Shown one piece after another: positions 56,661-64,000 of a stretch of 64,000 nucleotides of DNA (position 1 is the stretch's first letter; each line of letters opens with the position of its first letter). Under the pieces are notes generated by a model. It was not told where the DNA came from, did not search any database, and was given only the letters and a program-made list of their open reading frames with translations. The stretch is taken from the IMG/VR virus record IMGVR_UViG_3300044634_000910, positions 16,435 through 80,434 of that record; one strand, 5' to 3'. The stretch is from a virus. A program made the translations under genes and the position numbers.

Positions 56661-57580
56661 TAAATTATCCCTGGCTTGACAATGGTCTTAACATATTTGT
56701 CAAGAATCTTATCTACTAAGAAGTTACCAGTACCGCCAAGCATTGCCTTATCAAACTGAATTTTAAACTGATCTGTATTATATGATGTTACATATCTCTT
56801 GTAATAATCTAACTTGCCACACTTAAGATCTTCTATCAGCAACTTGGCTGCATACTCAACATCTTCAGGAACGTTTAGATACCCGTGGTCTACAACAAAT
56901 GTGTAGTCATATCCTGATGGAAAAGATATTCCTTCATATCCGTAGTAGCCAAGATCTCCGCTTGCAACTGGTAGGTTTTGCGCTGTTGATTCGTATCTAT
57001 TTAACTCAAGAACATCTGCACTAACTCTTTGTATAGCAGTCTTATCTGGTGTTATTGTATATTGATAGTCGCCCAATTCTGGGTTTGATCTATCGTAAAC
57101 TAAGACATTGTTTTCATAAACCTTAAATACTCTATAAACTTTTTCCCATAAAGAAAAGTAGTCTGAGCCGTTACCAGTTCCAACTACTGTTATCTTTTTG
57201 TTATAAAATCCTTCTGGGCAAAAGGTGTCTATCATTGATCTTGCTACTAATTCTAAAATTTTGTATTCAGCAATCTCTGATGCTGTTGTTCCTAATGTGT
57301 TTGGATCTACATATGGTCTGACTAGTTCGTAGTACTCTTCGTGAATTAATTCTTCACCCTCGCCAATTGTAAAAATCTCTACTCTGTAATTATTGTCGTA
57401 TCTTCCAGGAAGTGAGATGTTGATGTTGTCTCCTGTTGACCATTCTAAAAATTCTAAAACTTGTACTGAAAGATCCGCCATATCTGTTACTCTTGCATAG
57501 ATATCTGCATCGCTGTATCCTGAAGGAACAACAAAGTTTACTATGATGTCATCATATGGCGGAACTCTCAATATTTCCAT
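56660..57580 (-). CDS. Head-tail adaptor candidate
   Basis: 306 aa, longer than usual gp6-type adaptors. Middle helices (SEIAEYKILELVARSMIDTF) and C-terminal helices (YAAKLLIEDLKCGKLDYYKR) with beta parts between. First connector gene behind the capsid and its accessory gene, where adaptors are encoded. Family not certain. Confidence 0.5.
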   Translation of the reverse strand: MEILRVPPYDDIIVNFVVPSGYSDADIYARVTDMADLSVQVLEFLEWSTGDNINISLPGRYDNNYRVEIFTIGEGEELIHEEYYELVRPYVDPNTLGTTASEIAEYKILELVARSMIDTFCPEGFYNKKITVVGTGNGSDYFSLWEKVYRVFKVYENNVLVYDRSNPELGDYQYTITPDKTAIQRVSADVLELNRYESTAQNLPVASGDLGYYGYEGISFPSGYDYTFVVDHGYLNVPEDVEYAAKLLIEDLKCGKLDYYKRYVTSYNTDQFKIQFDKAMLGGTGNFLVDKILDKYVKTIVKPGII

Positions 57581-57583
57581 ATT

Positions 57584-58045
57584 TTACTTACCAAATTCCT
57601 TGGCAACTTCTTCTGGGGTGGCTGTGCGGATGTGAGAACGAGTAAGCCACTTTTCAGCAGCCTCCTTTTCAACAATGTTATAGCCACGGTAAACCTTGCC
57701 TACCTCTGACCATGTTACATTCTTTGTTGAATAAAGTGCTACCTTTTCTTTAACTTCTGCAGCCTTTTCCTTCTTTTTTCTTTCAGGTGCCTTTGGTGCT
57801 GTTGTTGCTCCAATGACTCCCTCTGCTACTGATCCAAGTGCCTGAACTTCTTCAGGTGCCTGGTAAGCAGGTGCTTCTACAACTGCTTGAACTTCTTCTA
57901 CAACTGGAGTTTCTACAACATGCTCAACAACAGGTGCCTCTACAACAGGCTCTTCTGCAACTGGTGCTTCAAAAACTGGTGCTTCAAATACTGGTGCCTC
58001 AACTACTGCTTCTTCTACAATTGGATTTTCATTATTGTTTTCCAT
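57584..58045 (-). CDS. Acidic repeat head-associated protein
   Basis: 153 aa. N-terminal half is a low-complexity VVEAP/VFEAP repeat (negative, extended). The C-terminal domain (YSTKNVTWSEVGKVYRGYNI; WLTRSHIRTATPEEVAKEFG) looks like a small folded unit that recurs in actinophages next to the capsid gene. May decorate the capsid. AAGGAGG start and its own promoter. Confidence 0.6.
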   Translation of the reverse strand: MENNNENPIVEEAVVEAPVFEAPVFEAPVAEEPVVEAPVVEHVVETPVVEEVQAVVEAPAYQAPEEVQALGSVAEGVIGATTAPKAPERKKKEKAAEVKEKVALYSTKNVTWSEVGKVYRGYNIVEKEAAEKWLTRSHIRTATPEEVAKEFGK

Positions 58046-58062
58046 AATTCCTCCTTGTTAGT

Positions 58063-58071
58063 ATTATATCA
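58063..58071 (-). promoter_or_regulatory. Extended -10 promoter after capsid terminator
   Basis: Minus-strand TGATATAAT, 17 nt before the ATG at 58045, with AAGGAGG in the leader. A second TATAAT lies just upstream. Confidence 0.55.
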
Positions 58072-58077
58072 TTATAA

Positions 58078-58116
58078 GTAATAAAGGGAGCAGGAGCGTT
58101 AACTCCTACTCCCCTT
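58078..58116 (-). terminator. Intrinsic terminator after major capsid gene
   Basis: Long G/C-rich stem: 58103-58116 pairs with 58084-58096 (one bulged base), loop TTAACG, followed by TTTATT on the minus strand. 20 nt after the capsid stop. Confidence 0.85.
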
Positions 58117-58135
58117 AATTTTTACTGTTTACAGA

Positions 58136-59284
58136 TTATGCATCTGATGCAGCGTCAGCGAATGCGATTGCATCCTGCTCTTCCCACTGAATACCGAAGC
58201 GAACGAAGACTGTGTATTCTACAGTATCCTTCTTTGGCTTGTATTCACGGTTTACAGTGATGTCACGCTGGAATCCCCATACACGGTTCTGTGGGAATGT
58301 CAAGTCGACATATCCTGCAGGGTAGTAAGGAACTTCCTGTACGTCAATTCCGAGAACACGTGTTGTACGTGCTCCGCCGAATGTCTGTGCTGTACCATCA
58401 AGGTATGCCTGACGGTTTGCAGGTGTACCTGCTGGAGTACCAGCAAATGCTTCTGCAATTGCGTCTGCCAAAGTACCATTGTTCTTAATGATTCCCTGGA
58501 ATGCATCTGTACCAGCATAGAACTTCAAGTTAGACTTGATAGCACGATACTTACGTGGCATTGCAAGAATGATGTTCTGCATTACTTCTGTTGTCCAGGC
58601 ATCATTAGTGACTGTTACAACTGACTCATGTGCGTCTCCATCTGTCTTGACACGAGGAACGAAACCTTCCATGATTGAAAGGAATGCGTCTGATCCTGTA
58701 CCTGTTCCGTTGATTGCAAGGTCTTCGATATCGTTACCGAAAGCGTTTGTCATCAAGCGGACAATGTGATCTTCTAGTGCTGCACCTTCGATGTTATCTT
58801 CTAGTGCTTCTGCAGATACTTCCCAGTCAAGACGAATCTTCTTTGTAGTCAATTCAACCTTTGAGAATGTTGCACCTGCGTTTGTGTAATCGCCAACTGC
58901 TTGCGCTGCTGCACGAATAACACGCTCTCCGACGTTTACCTTTTCGAGTTCCATTGTATTGGCTCTCATTGTAACGCGACGGCCATCTTGGGCGAGAATG
59001 GTAGCATCCCACACGTAGTCAATAAAACGACGTGCTTGCTCTGGGCGTAGGATACCTGATCCAGCCTCACCTGAAGGGTTAACTGCATTTGGTCCAGATG
59101 TTACTCCTGATAGTGCTGTTGGGATATTACCCAAGACACCACCATCGGTGTAATTACCTGGTACGTTTGAACCTGCTTCAGATCCAGATGCGAATGCACC
59201 TTGTCCCTGATACAGTCCTGGTGCTGTTCCACCAAGATTACCTGAAGTTCCAGGTTGGTTCTTTTCTATATTTTGTTCCGACAT
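58136..59284 (-). CDS. Major capsid protein (HK97 fold)
   Basis: 382 aa. N-terminal about 75 residues are Gly/Ser-rich (GSEAGSNVPGNYTDGG...) and may be cleaved in maturation. Then the HK97-fold part: RFIDYVWDATILAQDGRRVT, ELTTKKIRLDWEVSAEALED, EDHIVRLMTNAFGNDIEDLA, LKFYAGTDAFQGII (P-domain region), ending VFVRFGIQWEEQDAIAFAD. AGGAGGTG before the ATG gives the best ribosome-binding site in the block. Follows the protease-scaffold gene, as expected. Confidence 0.9.
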   Translation of the reverse strand: MSEQNIEKNQPGTSGNLGGTAPGLYQGQGAFASGSEAGSNVPGNYTDGGVLGNIPTALSGVTSGPNAVNPSGEAGSGILRPEQARRFIDYVWDATILAQDGRRVTMRANTMELEKVNVGERVIRAAAQAVGDYTNAGATFSKVELTTKKIRLDWEVSAEALEDNIEGAALEDHIVRLMTNAFGNDIEDLAINGTGTGSDAFLSIMEGFVPRVKTDGDAHESVVTVTNDAWTTEVMQNIILAMPRKYRAIKSNLKFYAGTDAFQGIIKNNGTLADAIAEAFAGTPAGTPANRQAYLDGTAQTFGGARTTRVLGIDVQEVPYYPAGYVDLTFPQNRVWGFQRDITVNREYKPKKDTVEYTVFVRFGIQWEEQDAIAFADAASDA

Positions 59285-59312
59285 ATTGTCACCTCCTGTG
59301 ATTTTTTACTTA

Positions 59313-60629
59313 TTAATTAAATAAGTCGGCTGTTTTGAGGAAACTACCGCCCCATAGGGATTTTTCAACCGTTTCAGGTTGATTCTGTACTATCTCGCCG
59401 AGATCGCCAGACTTTCGGAAAGCAGTGTCTTGCTCTACAAGTTCCACACGCTTACCAAATTCATTGAATGTATTTGTTGCTGCTGCAATATCTTTTGCAA
59501 CTGCTTCAAATGATTGTTTTGCTGTCTCAACATCCACCTTTGTAGACTTAAGCATTTCTACTTCTGCCTGCAAAGACTTAACTGTTGAAACTAGATCGCT
59601 AAAGGCTGATTCTAGAGTGTTCTTGATTTCAGCAACTGAGTCAACAACTGCCTCATCTGATTTAGATACTTCTGTAACTTCTTCAACTACATCAACTGCA
59701 GGAGTCTCTTCAGACTTTGCAACTTCTTCAGATACTAGGGCTTCGTCAGCCTTAGCAACTTCTTCTGTAGGTGCCTCAACTACGGCATCAACCTCTGGAG
59801 CGACCTCTGACTTTTCTACTTCTACTGATGCTTCTGTTTCAATAACTTCTGCAACTGTTTCTGTGTTTGCTGTCATAGGTTGTACCTCCTTGTTAATCTT
59901 AGAAGTATTAATGCCTTTAGCACTATCAACTAAGAATTTTATCATGTTTGTTTTTTCGCTATCCGTTTTTTCAACGAATCCTATGTTTTCCATCTGCTCA
60001 CCAGTAATCGGGCTAAGTTCTGATTCATTTTCAGATGCTATAACTATTCCATTTTCCTTGTCATAAAAAACATTTTCTAAGACAGTTGAGTCACCCTTGA
60101 TAACATCTACACCGTCAACTTTTTCTACTGAAACAATATTTGCAAATTGATTAGCAGGGGAATCCACAAGACTCAACTCCACTAAATCATATTCCTTAAT
60201 AACTCTAATTGTCTTATCTGCTTTCTCATCATAAGCATCGTCCCACTTATTCATTCGTCCACCAATAGAAAAACCAGTTAGCGTTCCATCTAGAACCTTT
60301 TCCCAAGTATCTTGTGCGCCCTTTGAAACATATGCTGAAACAAATACACCCTTATAGAACTTCTTGGTTTCTGGATCAAAATACCTATCTTCTTTAAAAT
60401 CTACCATCTTTCCTACGGCTACTGGCTGATGCATTTCTCTGATGTTACCACGAAACTTTGCAAATGCATTCATTGATGCTTCGGCTGTTACAATGTCATC
60501 CTGCTTGTCAATATTGTCAAGGGATGCAAAACCAGAAACGATTCTACGTTCTTTATCTACCTTAGTTAAAGGCATAGATAGGCGAAGATTATCACCATCG
60601 GAATTCCAATGTGCTTTTGATATAATCAT
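59313..60629 (-). CDS. Prohead protease fused to scaffold-like domain
   Basis: 438 aa. Residues 1-175: HK97/U35-type protease with His in REMHQPVAVGKM and Ser in TLTGFSIGGRM, followed by ELSLVDSPANQ. Residues about 250-420: acidic Ala/Glu/Val coiled region (EVAPEVDAVVEAPTEEVAKA), a typical scaffolding segment that the protease then removes. No separate scaffold gene exists, so the fusion serves both. Located between portal and capsid, the standard order. Confidence 0.88.
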   Translation of the reverse strand: MIISKAHWNSDGDNLRLSMPLTKVDKERRIVSGFASLDNIDKQDDIVTAEASMNAFAKFRGNIREMHQPVAVGKMVDFKEDRYFDPETKKFYKGVFVSAYVSKGAQDTWEKVLDGTLTGFSIGGRMNKWDDAYDEKADKTIRVIKEYDLVELSLVDSPANQFANIVSVEKVDGVDVIKGDSTVLENVFYDKENGIVIASENESELSPITGEQMENIGFVEKTDSEKTNMIKFLVDSAKGINTSKINKEVQPMTANTETVAEVIETEASVEVEKSEVAPEVDAVVEAPTEEVAKADEALVSEEVAKSEETPAVDVVEEVTEVSKSDEAVVDSVAEIKNTLESAFSDLVSTVKSLQAEVEMLKSTKVDVETAKQSFEAVAKDIAAATNTFNEFGKRVELVEQDTAFRKSGDLGEIVQNQPETVEKSLWGGSFLKTADLFN

Positions 60630-60638
60630 GGTTATTCT

Positions 60639-60644
60639 ATTATA
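60639..60644 (-). promoter_or_regulatory. -10 element (TATAAT) upstream of protease-scaffold
   Basis: TATAAT on the minus strand, 9 nt before the ATG at 60629. No TG extension, weaker than others. Confidence 0.4.
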
Positions 60645-60667
60645 TACCCTTTTTTATTGAAGTATCA

Positions 60668-62275
60668 CTATTTGGACATATCGGACACGTCTTCAGATTT
60701 ACGACCTTCGCCCTTTGGATTTCTTCCACTTACTGTGGCTGGTCCATCAGACTGATTGTTCGTTCTTTCGGTATCTCTTTGTCTGTTTGCGTTAGCATTT
60801 GCTGTGTCTTGAGCCTTTGGATCAAACGGTTCATTACCGCCTTCGATCTGAGGCAAACCAAGAAGTTCTCTTCCTTCGTTAGGAAGCATTACCTGTGTCT
60901 TAACAAGTCTTTCAATAATCTGTGACTGAGCAATTTCATCTGTAAGTGTAAGTTCATTAAACTTAAACTCAAGAATGTCTGTTTTTTCCTTGATGATTTT
61001 GTTGATCATCTTTTCAAGGTTTCTTTGTGCTGGTCGTGCAACCTGCTCTTTAAATGTTCTATCCTGGGAAAGTGCTGCTGCGATGGCTGCAGAGTCTGAC
61101 CCACCGATCTTAGAAAGAGGAACCTGGTGAGCAACAAGAATGTCATCACGGTTTTGTTTTCTGTACTCCTTGAATGATGCTTCCTGAACTCCATTTTCAA
61201 CTGGGTCCATCTTAAACTCTACCTTGTTTGTGTCAGAGTCTCCTGGCAAAGGAATATAAAGAGTTCTGTGGTTTTGACCTTTAAGTCCAGTCTGCAAGAA
61301 TCTAAACATCTTGTCTTCTGCCTCTGCAGACAACTTTGCGCCTTTCAATGTTACTACATATCTTGGAGTTGCCTTGTTTTGAAAATAGTCAATGTTGTAC
61401 TGTGATGCAAGTTGGTCTCCATGTAGTGAACCAATTGCAGACATTATGTCTGGTACACCGTAAAAAGTATTTAATGGTGAATATTCCTTAAAGTGAATAA
61501 TCTCATTTGGTCGTGCATCTGTTCCAAGTGGGTTTGGATTTGTTGCTCCAAAGTTGCGGAAGTAAACTACTTTGTTTGCAATAACCTGAACAAATCCATC
61601 ACGAAGACGACGAACACGCATTGTTGTAGAAGGAATGTGTCCTACGTACCCAATGTCTCCACGAACAGTTCTTCCTATTTCAAGGTATCCGTTTCCTGTT
61701 GCCTGCAAATCAGTGAAGACTTTTTCCATTGTAGTGGTAAATGAATCTTCTGTATTTAATGACTCAAGCCAGTCAGTCAATTCAATCTTTGCTCTTTCAA
61801 TTCTCTTACGTGCATTCTCTGCTGTTTTTGGTTCTGACGCTTCTAATTTAAGCATTGTTCTTTTTGATATCTTAAACTCATATCCAAGTCCAACAATGTT
61901 TTCTACTTTAGCATCAATTGCTGCATGGTTAGCAAAAGAGGTATCATAAAAACTTGCAAGTTCGTATAAATTCCATGGTGGTGTAATCACATCAAATAGT
62001 CCGTATGCATTTCTAAATACAGTTCCTGAATTAATTTCTTTAGACTTTGCTCCATCACGGCCTGTGCTTTCTGCTCGTGAACTATCAATATATCCTTGTG
62101 TTGCTTCTCCTTTTATAAGACGAGAAGTTCTTCTTTTAAAGTTAGAATCTAATCCTTGAAGATCTTTTATTATATCCCAAGACTGGTTAAATGGATCTTG
62201 CTTTATAAAAGTATCATCTTCTGGAAGTGGTGTGTCTGTCTTTGCTCTAATAAAAAACTCTTTGTCTTCACTCAT
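60668..62275 (-). CDS. Portal protein
   Basis: 535 aa, common length for siphophage portals. Core features: LYELASFYDTSFANHAAIDA, NIVGLGYEFKI, GNGYLEIGRTVRGDIGYVGH, IIHFKEYSPLNTFYGVPDIM and YNIDYFQNKATPRYVVTLKG match the PBSX/HK97-type portal family. Forms the dodecameric DNA entry. One-base overlap with the upstream gene. The terminase is not adjacent. Confidence 0.92.
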   Translation of the reverse strand: MSEDKEFFIRAKTDTPLPEDDTFIKQDPFNQSWDIIKDLQGLDSNFKRRTSRLIKGEATQGYIDSSRAESTGRDGAKSKEINSGTVFRNAYGLFDVITPPWNLYELASFYDTSFANHAAIDAKVENIVGLGYEFKISKRTMLKLEASEPKTAENARKRIERAKIELTDWLESLNTEDSFTTTMEKVFTDLQATGNGYLEIGRTVRGDIGYVGHIPSTTMRVRRLRDGFVQVIANKVVYFRNFGATNPNPLGTDARPNEIIHFKEYSPLNTFYGVPDIMSAIGSLHGDQLASQYNIDYFQNKATPRYVVTLKGAKLSAEAEDKMFRFLQTGLKGQNHRTLYIPLPGDSDTNKVEFKMDPVENGVQEASFKEYRKQNRDDILVAHQVPLSKIGGSDSAAIAAALSQDRTFKEQVARPAQRNLEKMINKIIKEKTDILEFKFNELTLTDEIAQSQIIERLVKTQVMLPNEGRELLGLPQIEGGNEPFDPKAQDTANANANRQRDTERTNNQSDGPATVSGRNPKGEGRKSEDVSDMSK

Positions 62276-62679
62276 TAGTCATCACTTCCATATTTTGCAA
62301 TAGTATCCTTGGCTGCTTGTACTGCACCAAGATCGTTCATAGAAGGGATAAGTCCTTCTGATAATCTTTGCTTTTGCTCAGAGTATTCTTCTTCTGAAAT
62401 TCTTGTTAGTCCTGGTACGAAGATGCACTCGCCATCTCCTTCGTCCCCGTAATATTTTGCTGCTTCCTTTAGTTTAGAGATCTGCATAATGTCACCTTTC
62501 ATGGACTCAATGTTTAACACTGAACCATTTCCGTCTGTAAACCACTTACCGTTAGCCTTCTTATAAACATATAGGCCCCAGTCATAATGCTTTTCAATAA
62601 TTTTTGCACGAGACTCACCCACTTGCCCCTTCATTTTAGGCAGTTGCTTCTTTTTTTTACGTGGATCTTGCATGTTCAT
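62275..62679 (-). CDS. 134-aa virion-module protein
   Basis: Very basic start (MQDPRKKKKQLPKMKGQVG), then an alpha/beta domain (GLYVYKKANGKWFTDGNGSV, GDGECIFVPGLTRISEEEYS). Starts at 62679 or, with a slightly longer leader, at the second ATG 62673. Precedes the portal gene with one-base overlap. Could help link terminase to portal, but that is speculative. Confidence 0.55.
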   Translation of the reverse strand: MNMQDPRKKKKQLPKMKGQVGESRAKIIEKHYDWGLYVYKKANGKWFTDGNGSVLNIESMKGDIMQISKLKEAAKYYGDEGDGECIFVPGLTRISEEEYSEQKQRLSEGLIPSMNDLGAVQAAKDTIAKYGSDD

Positions 62680-62686
62680 ATACTCA

Positions 62687-62695
62687 AGTATACCA
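62687..62695 (-). promoter_or_regulatory. Extended -10 promoter, leaderless
   Basis: Minus-strand TGGTATACT, 7 nt before the ATG at 62679. The TGGTATACTTGAGTAT string is the same as at 15327-15344, the strong Ntn-hydrolase promoter. Confidence 0.65.
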
Positions 62696-62697
62696 TA

Positions 62698-64000
62698 TTA
62701 GACAGCATCGACAGTGGTTTGTTGCGAAGTTATACCTTTATATACGTTGTACTCATATCCGTTTACCGTAAACACCTTGTCTGTGTCAATAATAATCTTA
62801 TTTGTTCCTGTATAACTCTTATATATTGTTTCTGGGTTTACTCCGTAATAACTGCTTGAAGCCAAGACTAAGACCCCATCCCAAATAAAGGCTGAAGACT
62901 GCCAGTAGTCCCATTCAAGAGTAAGTGGGCTTGCATACTTAACAGCAAACCATGGTCGAATCTCTACCTGCTGAACCTCTTGAAGGTTTGTAGACTGGTA
63001 GTAAGATATGGTGTTGAACGTAATGGGTCCATTAAGATTTATTGATCCAACCCTATTTTTAAAGTCTAAGATGTTTGGGAAAGATATACCTAAGAATCCC
63101 CATTCTTTTACTGTAATGACTGGCTCTTTTACAAGTTTGCCATTCCAATAAAAAGATATACCGTCTTCTAGCCTTCCAGTCTTTGCATTGATTGCATAAA
63201 TTTTTGCTCTCTCTCCGCTTGGATGAATGGCTACCATATAAAACTTTATGTGGCTGTTTCTTGACTTTATCTCAAATATTTCTGTTGAACCATATGGGAA
63301 TGCATCTTGGTCATACCTTATGGCTGTCTGTAGTGCTATTACTTTGTAATTTTCTGCCATAGTTTTATTTATTGGAATTGAAAGACCACGGTTAATTAGT
63401 GGATCATAAACACCCTTTAACTCTATGCCAGTATATCTTGTTAGATATAGATATGGAGAACTGCCCTTATAAATTGTAAAAGGGTTTCTGTCTTTGTAGT
63501 CATAGTAGAAACCAGACTTTTTGTATGGATATATTTCATTGCCAAATCTTGTGCCAATAGGGTTTGGAGATGTTGAGTTAAATGCTTGAGAAGCATACTC
63601 AAGGTTTCTAAGTTTAACTCTATTCTTTAATATTCCCTTTACATTAAAATCTAAATGAGTTACTATTGCAAGGTCAAGTGCTCTTGCATTTGATGGTGGG
63701 TAAATAATCATATTATTAACTACTTCATACTTTGTGTTAATCCAGTTTTCTCCTGGAACAACAAAAGAATCATTTGATGGTTTTTCACTGTTAACAAAAT
63801 TTGATTCTGGCAGGTTTGTACCATTTTCAATATATTGAAAAGTAATATACGATTTTACTAAAGCATTTGACGTATCATACTTATAGTTTTTGTACGCTCT
63901 ATTTTTTAAATCATCATAGTTTAAATAACCAGTAAACAACTGATTATCTAGTGATGAATATGTTCTTTGTGTTGGAATGTTATACTCATCATATAGTTCT
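62698..64000 (-). CDS. Minor virion protein, 5' end cut by window
   Basis: The frame continues without a stop to the window end, so its start lies outside. Visible part is about 433 aa, beta-rich and full of Tyr/Asn (FYYDYKDRNPFTIYKGSSPY; YLTRYTGIELKGVYDPLINR; DYWQSSAFIWDGVLVLASSS). It resembles the style of the large distal tail protein at 36281-40564, but I see no defined family. The TTG at 63939 is not a convincing start. Confidence 0.6.
   Translation of the reverse strand, partial: ELYDEYNIPTQRTYSSLDNQLFTGYLNYDDLKNRAYKNYKYDTSNALVKSYITFQYIENGTNLPESNFVNSEKPSNDSFVVPGENWINTKYEVVNNMIIYPPSNARALDLAIVTHLDFNVKGILKNRVKLRNLEYASQAFNSTSPNPIGTRFGNEIYPYKKSGFYYDYKDRNPFTIYKGSSPYLYLTRYTGIELKGVYDPLINRGLSIPINKTMAENYKVIALQTAIRYDQDAFPYGSTEIFEIKSRNSHIKFYMVAIHPSGERAKIYAINAKTGRLEDGISFYWNGKLVKEPVITVKEWGFLGISFPNILDFKNRVGSINLNGPITFNTISYYQSTNLQEVQQVEIRPWFAVKYASPLTLEWDYWQSSAFIWDGVLVLASSSYYGVNPETIYKSYTGTNKIIIDTDKVFTVNGYEYNVYKGITSQQTTVDAV

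Overview
This window is a contiguous piece of a large tailed-phage genome. It carries a terminase, a portal, a fused prohead protease, an HK97-type capsid, a tail tube, a 3,947-residue tape measure and a complete replisome. Every supported gene lies on the minus strand, so transcription runs from high to low coordinates. Genes are packed tightly, often with ATGA or TAATG overlaps. Both ends are cut inside genes, so the genome is longer than 64 kb. The long tape measure and the absence of any sheath or baseplate-hub enzyme gene suggest a long-tailed siphovirus. The host is probably a low-GC actinobacterium, with the freshwater acI / 'Ca. Nanopelagicales' group as the best guess. The reasons are a WhiB regulator, a DUF7455 protein, many apparently leaderless genes, a proteasome-type hydrolase and a secreted Ala-rich protein with an actinobacterial-looking signal peptide. 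The host assignment is inference.

Layout in transcription order. 64.0-53.1 kb: minor virion protein (cut), portal, protease-scaffold fusion, major capsid, head-tail connector genes, tail tube and two paralogous tail-assembly chaperones. 53.1-33.8 kb: tape measure, distal tail proteins and a series of adhesion or fibre-like proteins. 33.8-22.1 kb: MerR-like DNA-binding protein, DnaB helicase, DnaG primase, single-strand binding protein, DNA polymerase III alpha, RecA, RecB/Cas4-like nuclease and RuvC-like resolvase. 22.1-19.3 kb: small regulators and both terminase subunits, more than 38 kb from the portal. 19.3-11.9 kb: secreted proteins (Ig-like/Ala-rich, PA14-like, subtilase), holin-like proteins, a proteasome-like Ntn hydrolase, tRNA-Asn, a FkbM-type methyltransferase and a CHAP endolysin. 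11.9-0 kb: accessory genes including sulfotransferases, an Asp/Asn-hydroxylase-like dioxygenase, an APS-kinase/nucleotidyltransferase fusion, a flavin-dependent halogenase, two luciferase-like (SsuD-like) monooxygenases, WhiB, SLOG, Hsp20 and HNH genes.

The most unusual content is the accessory chemistry. A translationally coupled run of sulfotransferase, 2OG dioxygenase and APS-kinase/NTase leads through two DUF2061 membrane proteins into a tryptophan-halogenase-like flavoprotein. Two SsuD-like monooxygenases and a second sulfotransferase lie further along. This looks like a phage-borne set for sulfation, hydroxylation and halogenation with an unknown target.

Expression signals are unusually legible. 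At least a dozen extended -10 promoters (TGnTATAMT) occur, and several sit only 5-9 nt before a start codon, which implies leaderless or nearly leaderless mRNAs. Four intrinsic terminators are recognisable. The Ntn-hydrolase gene has a hairpin that should hide its ribosome-binding site in read-through RNA but not in RNA made from its own promoter.
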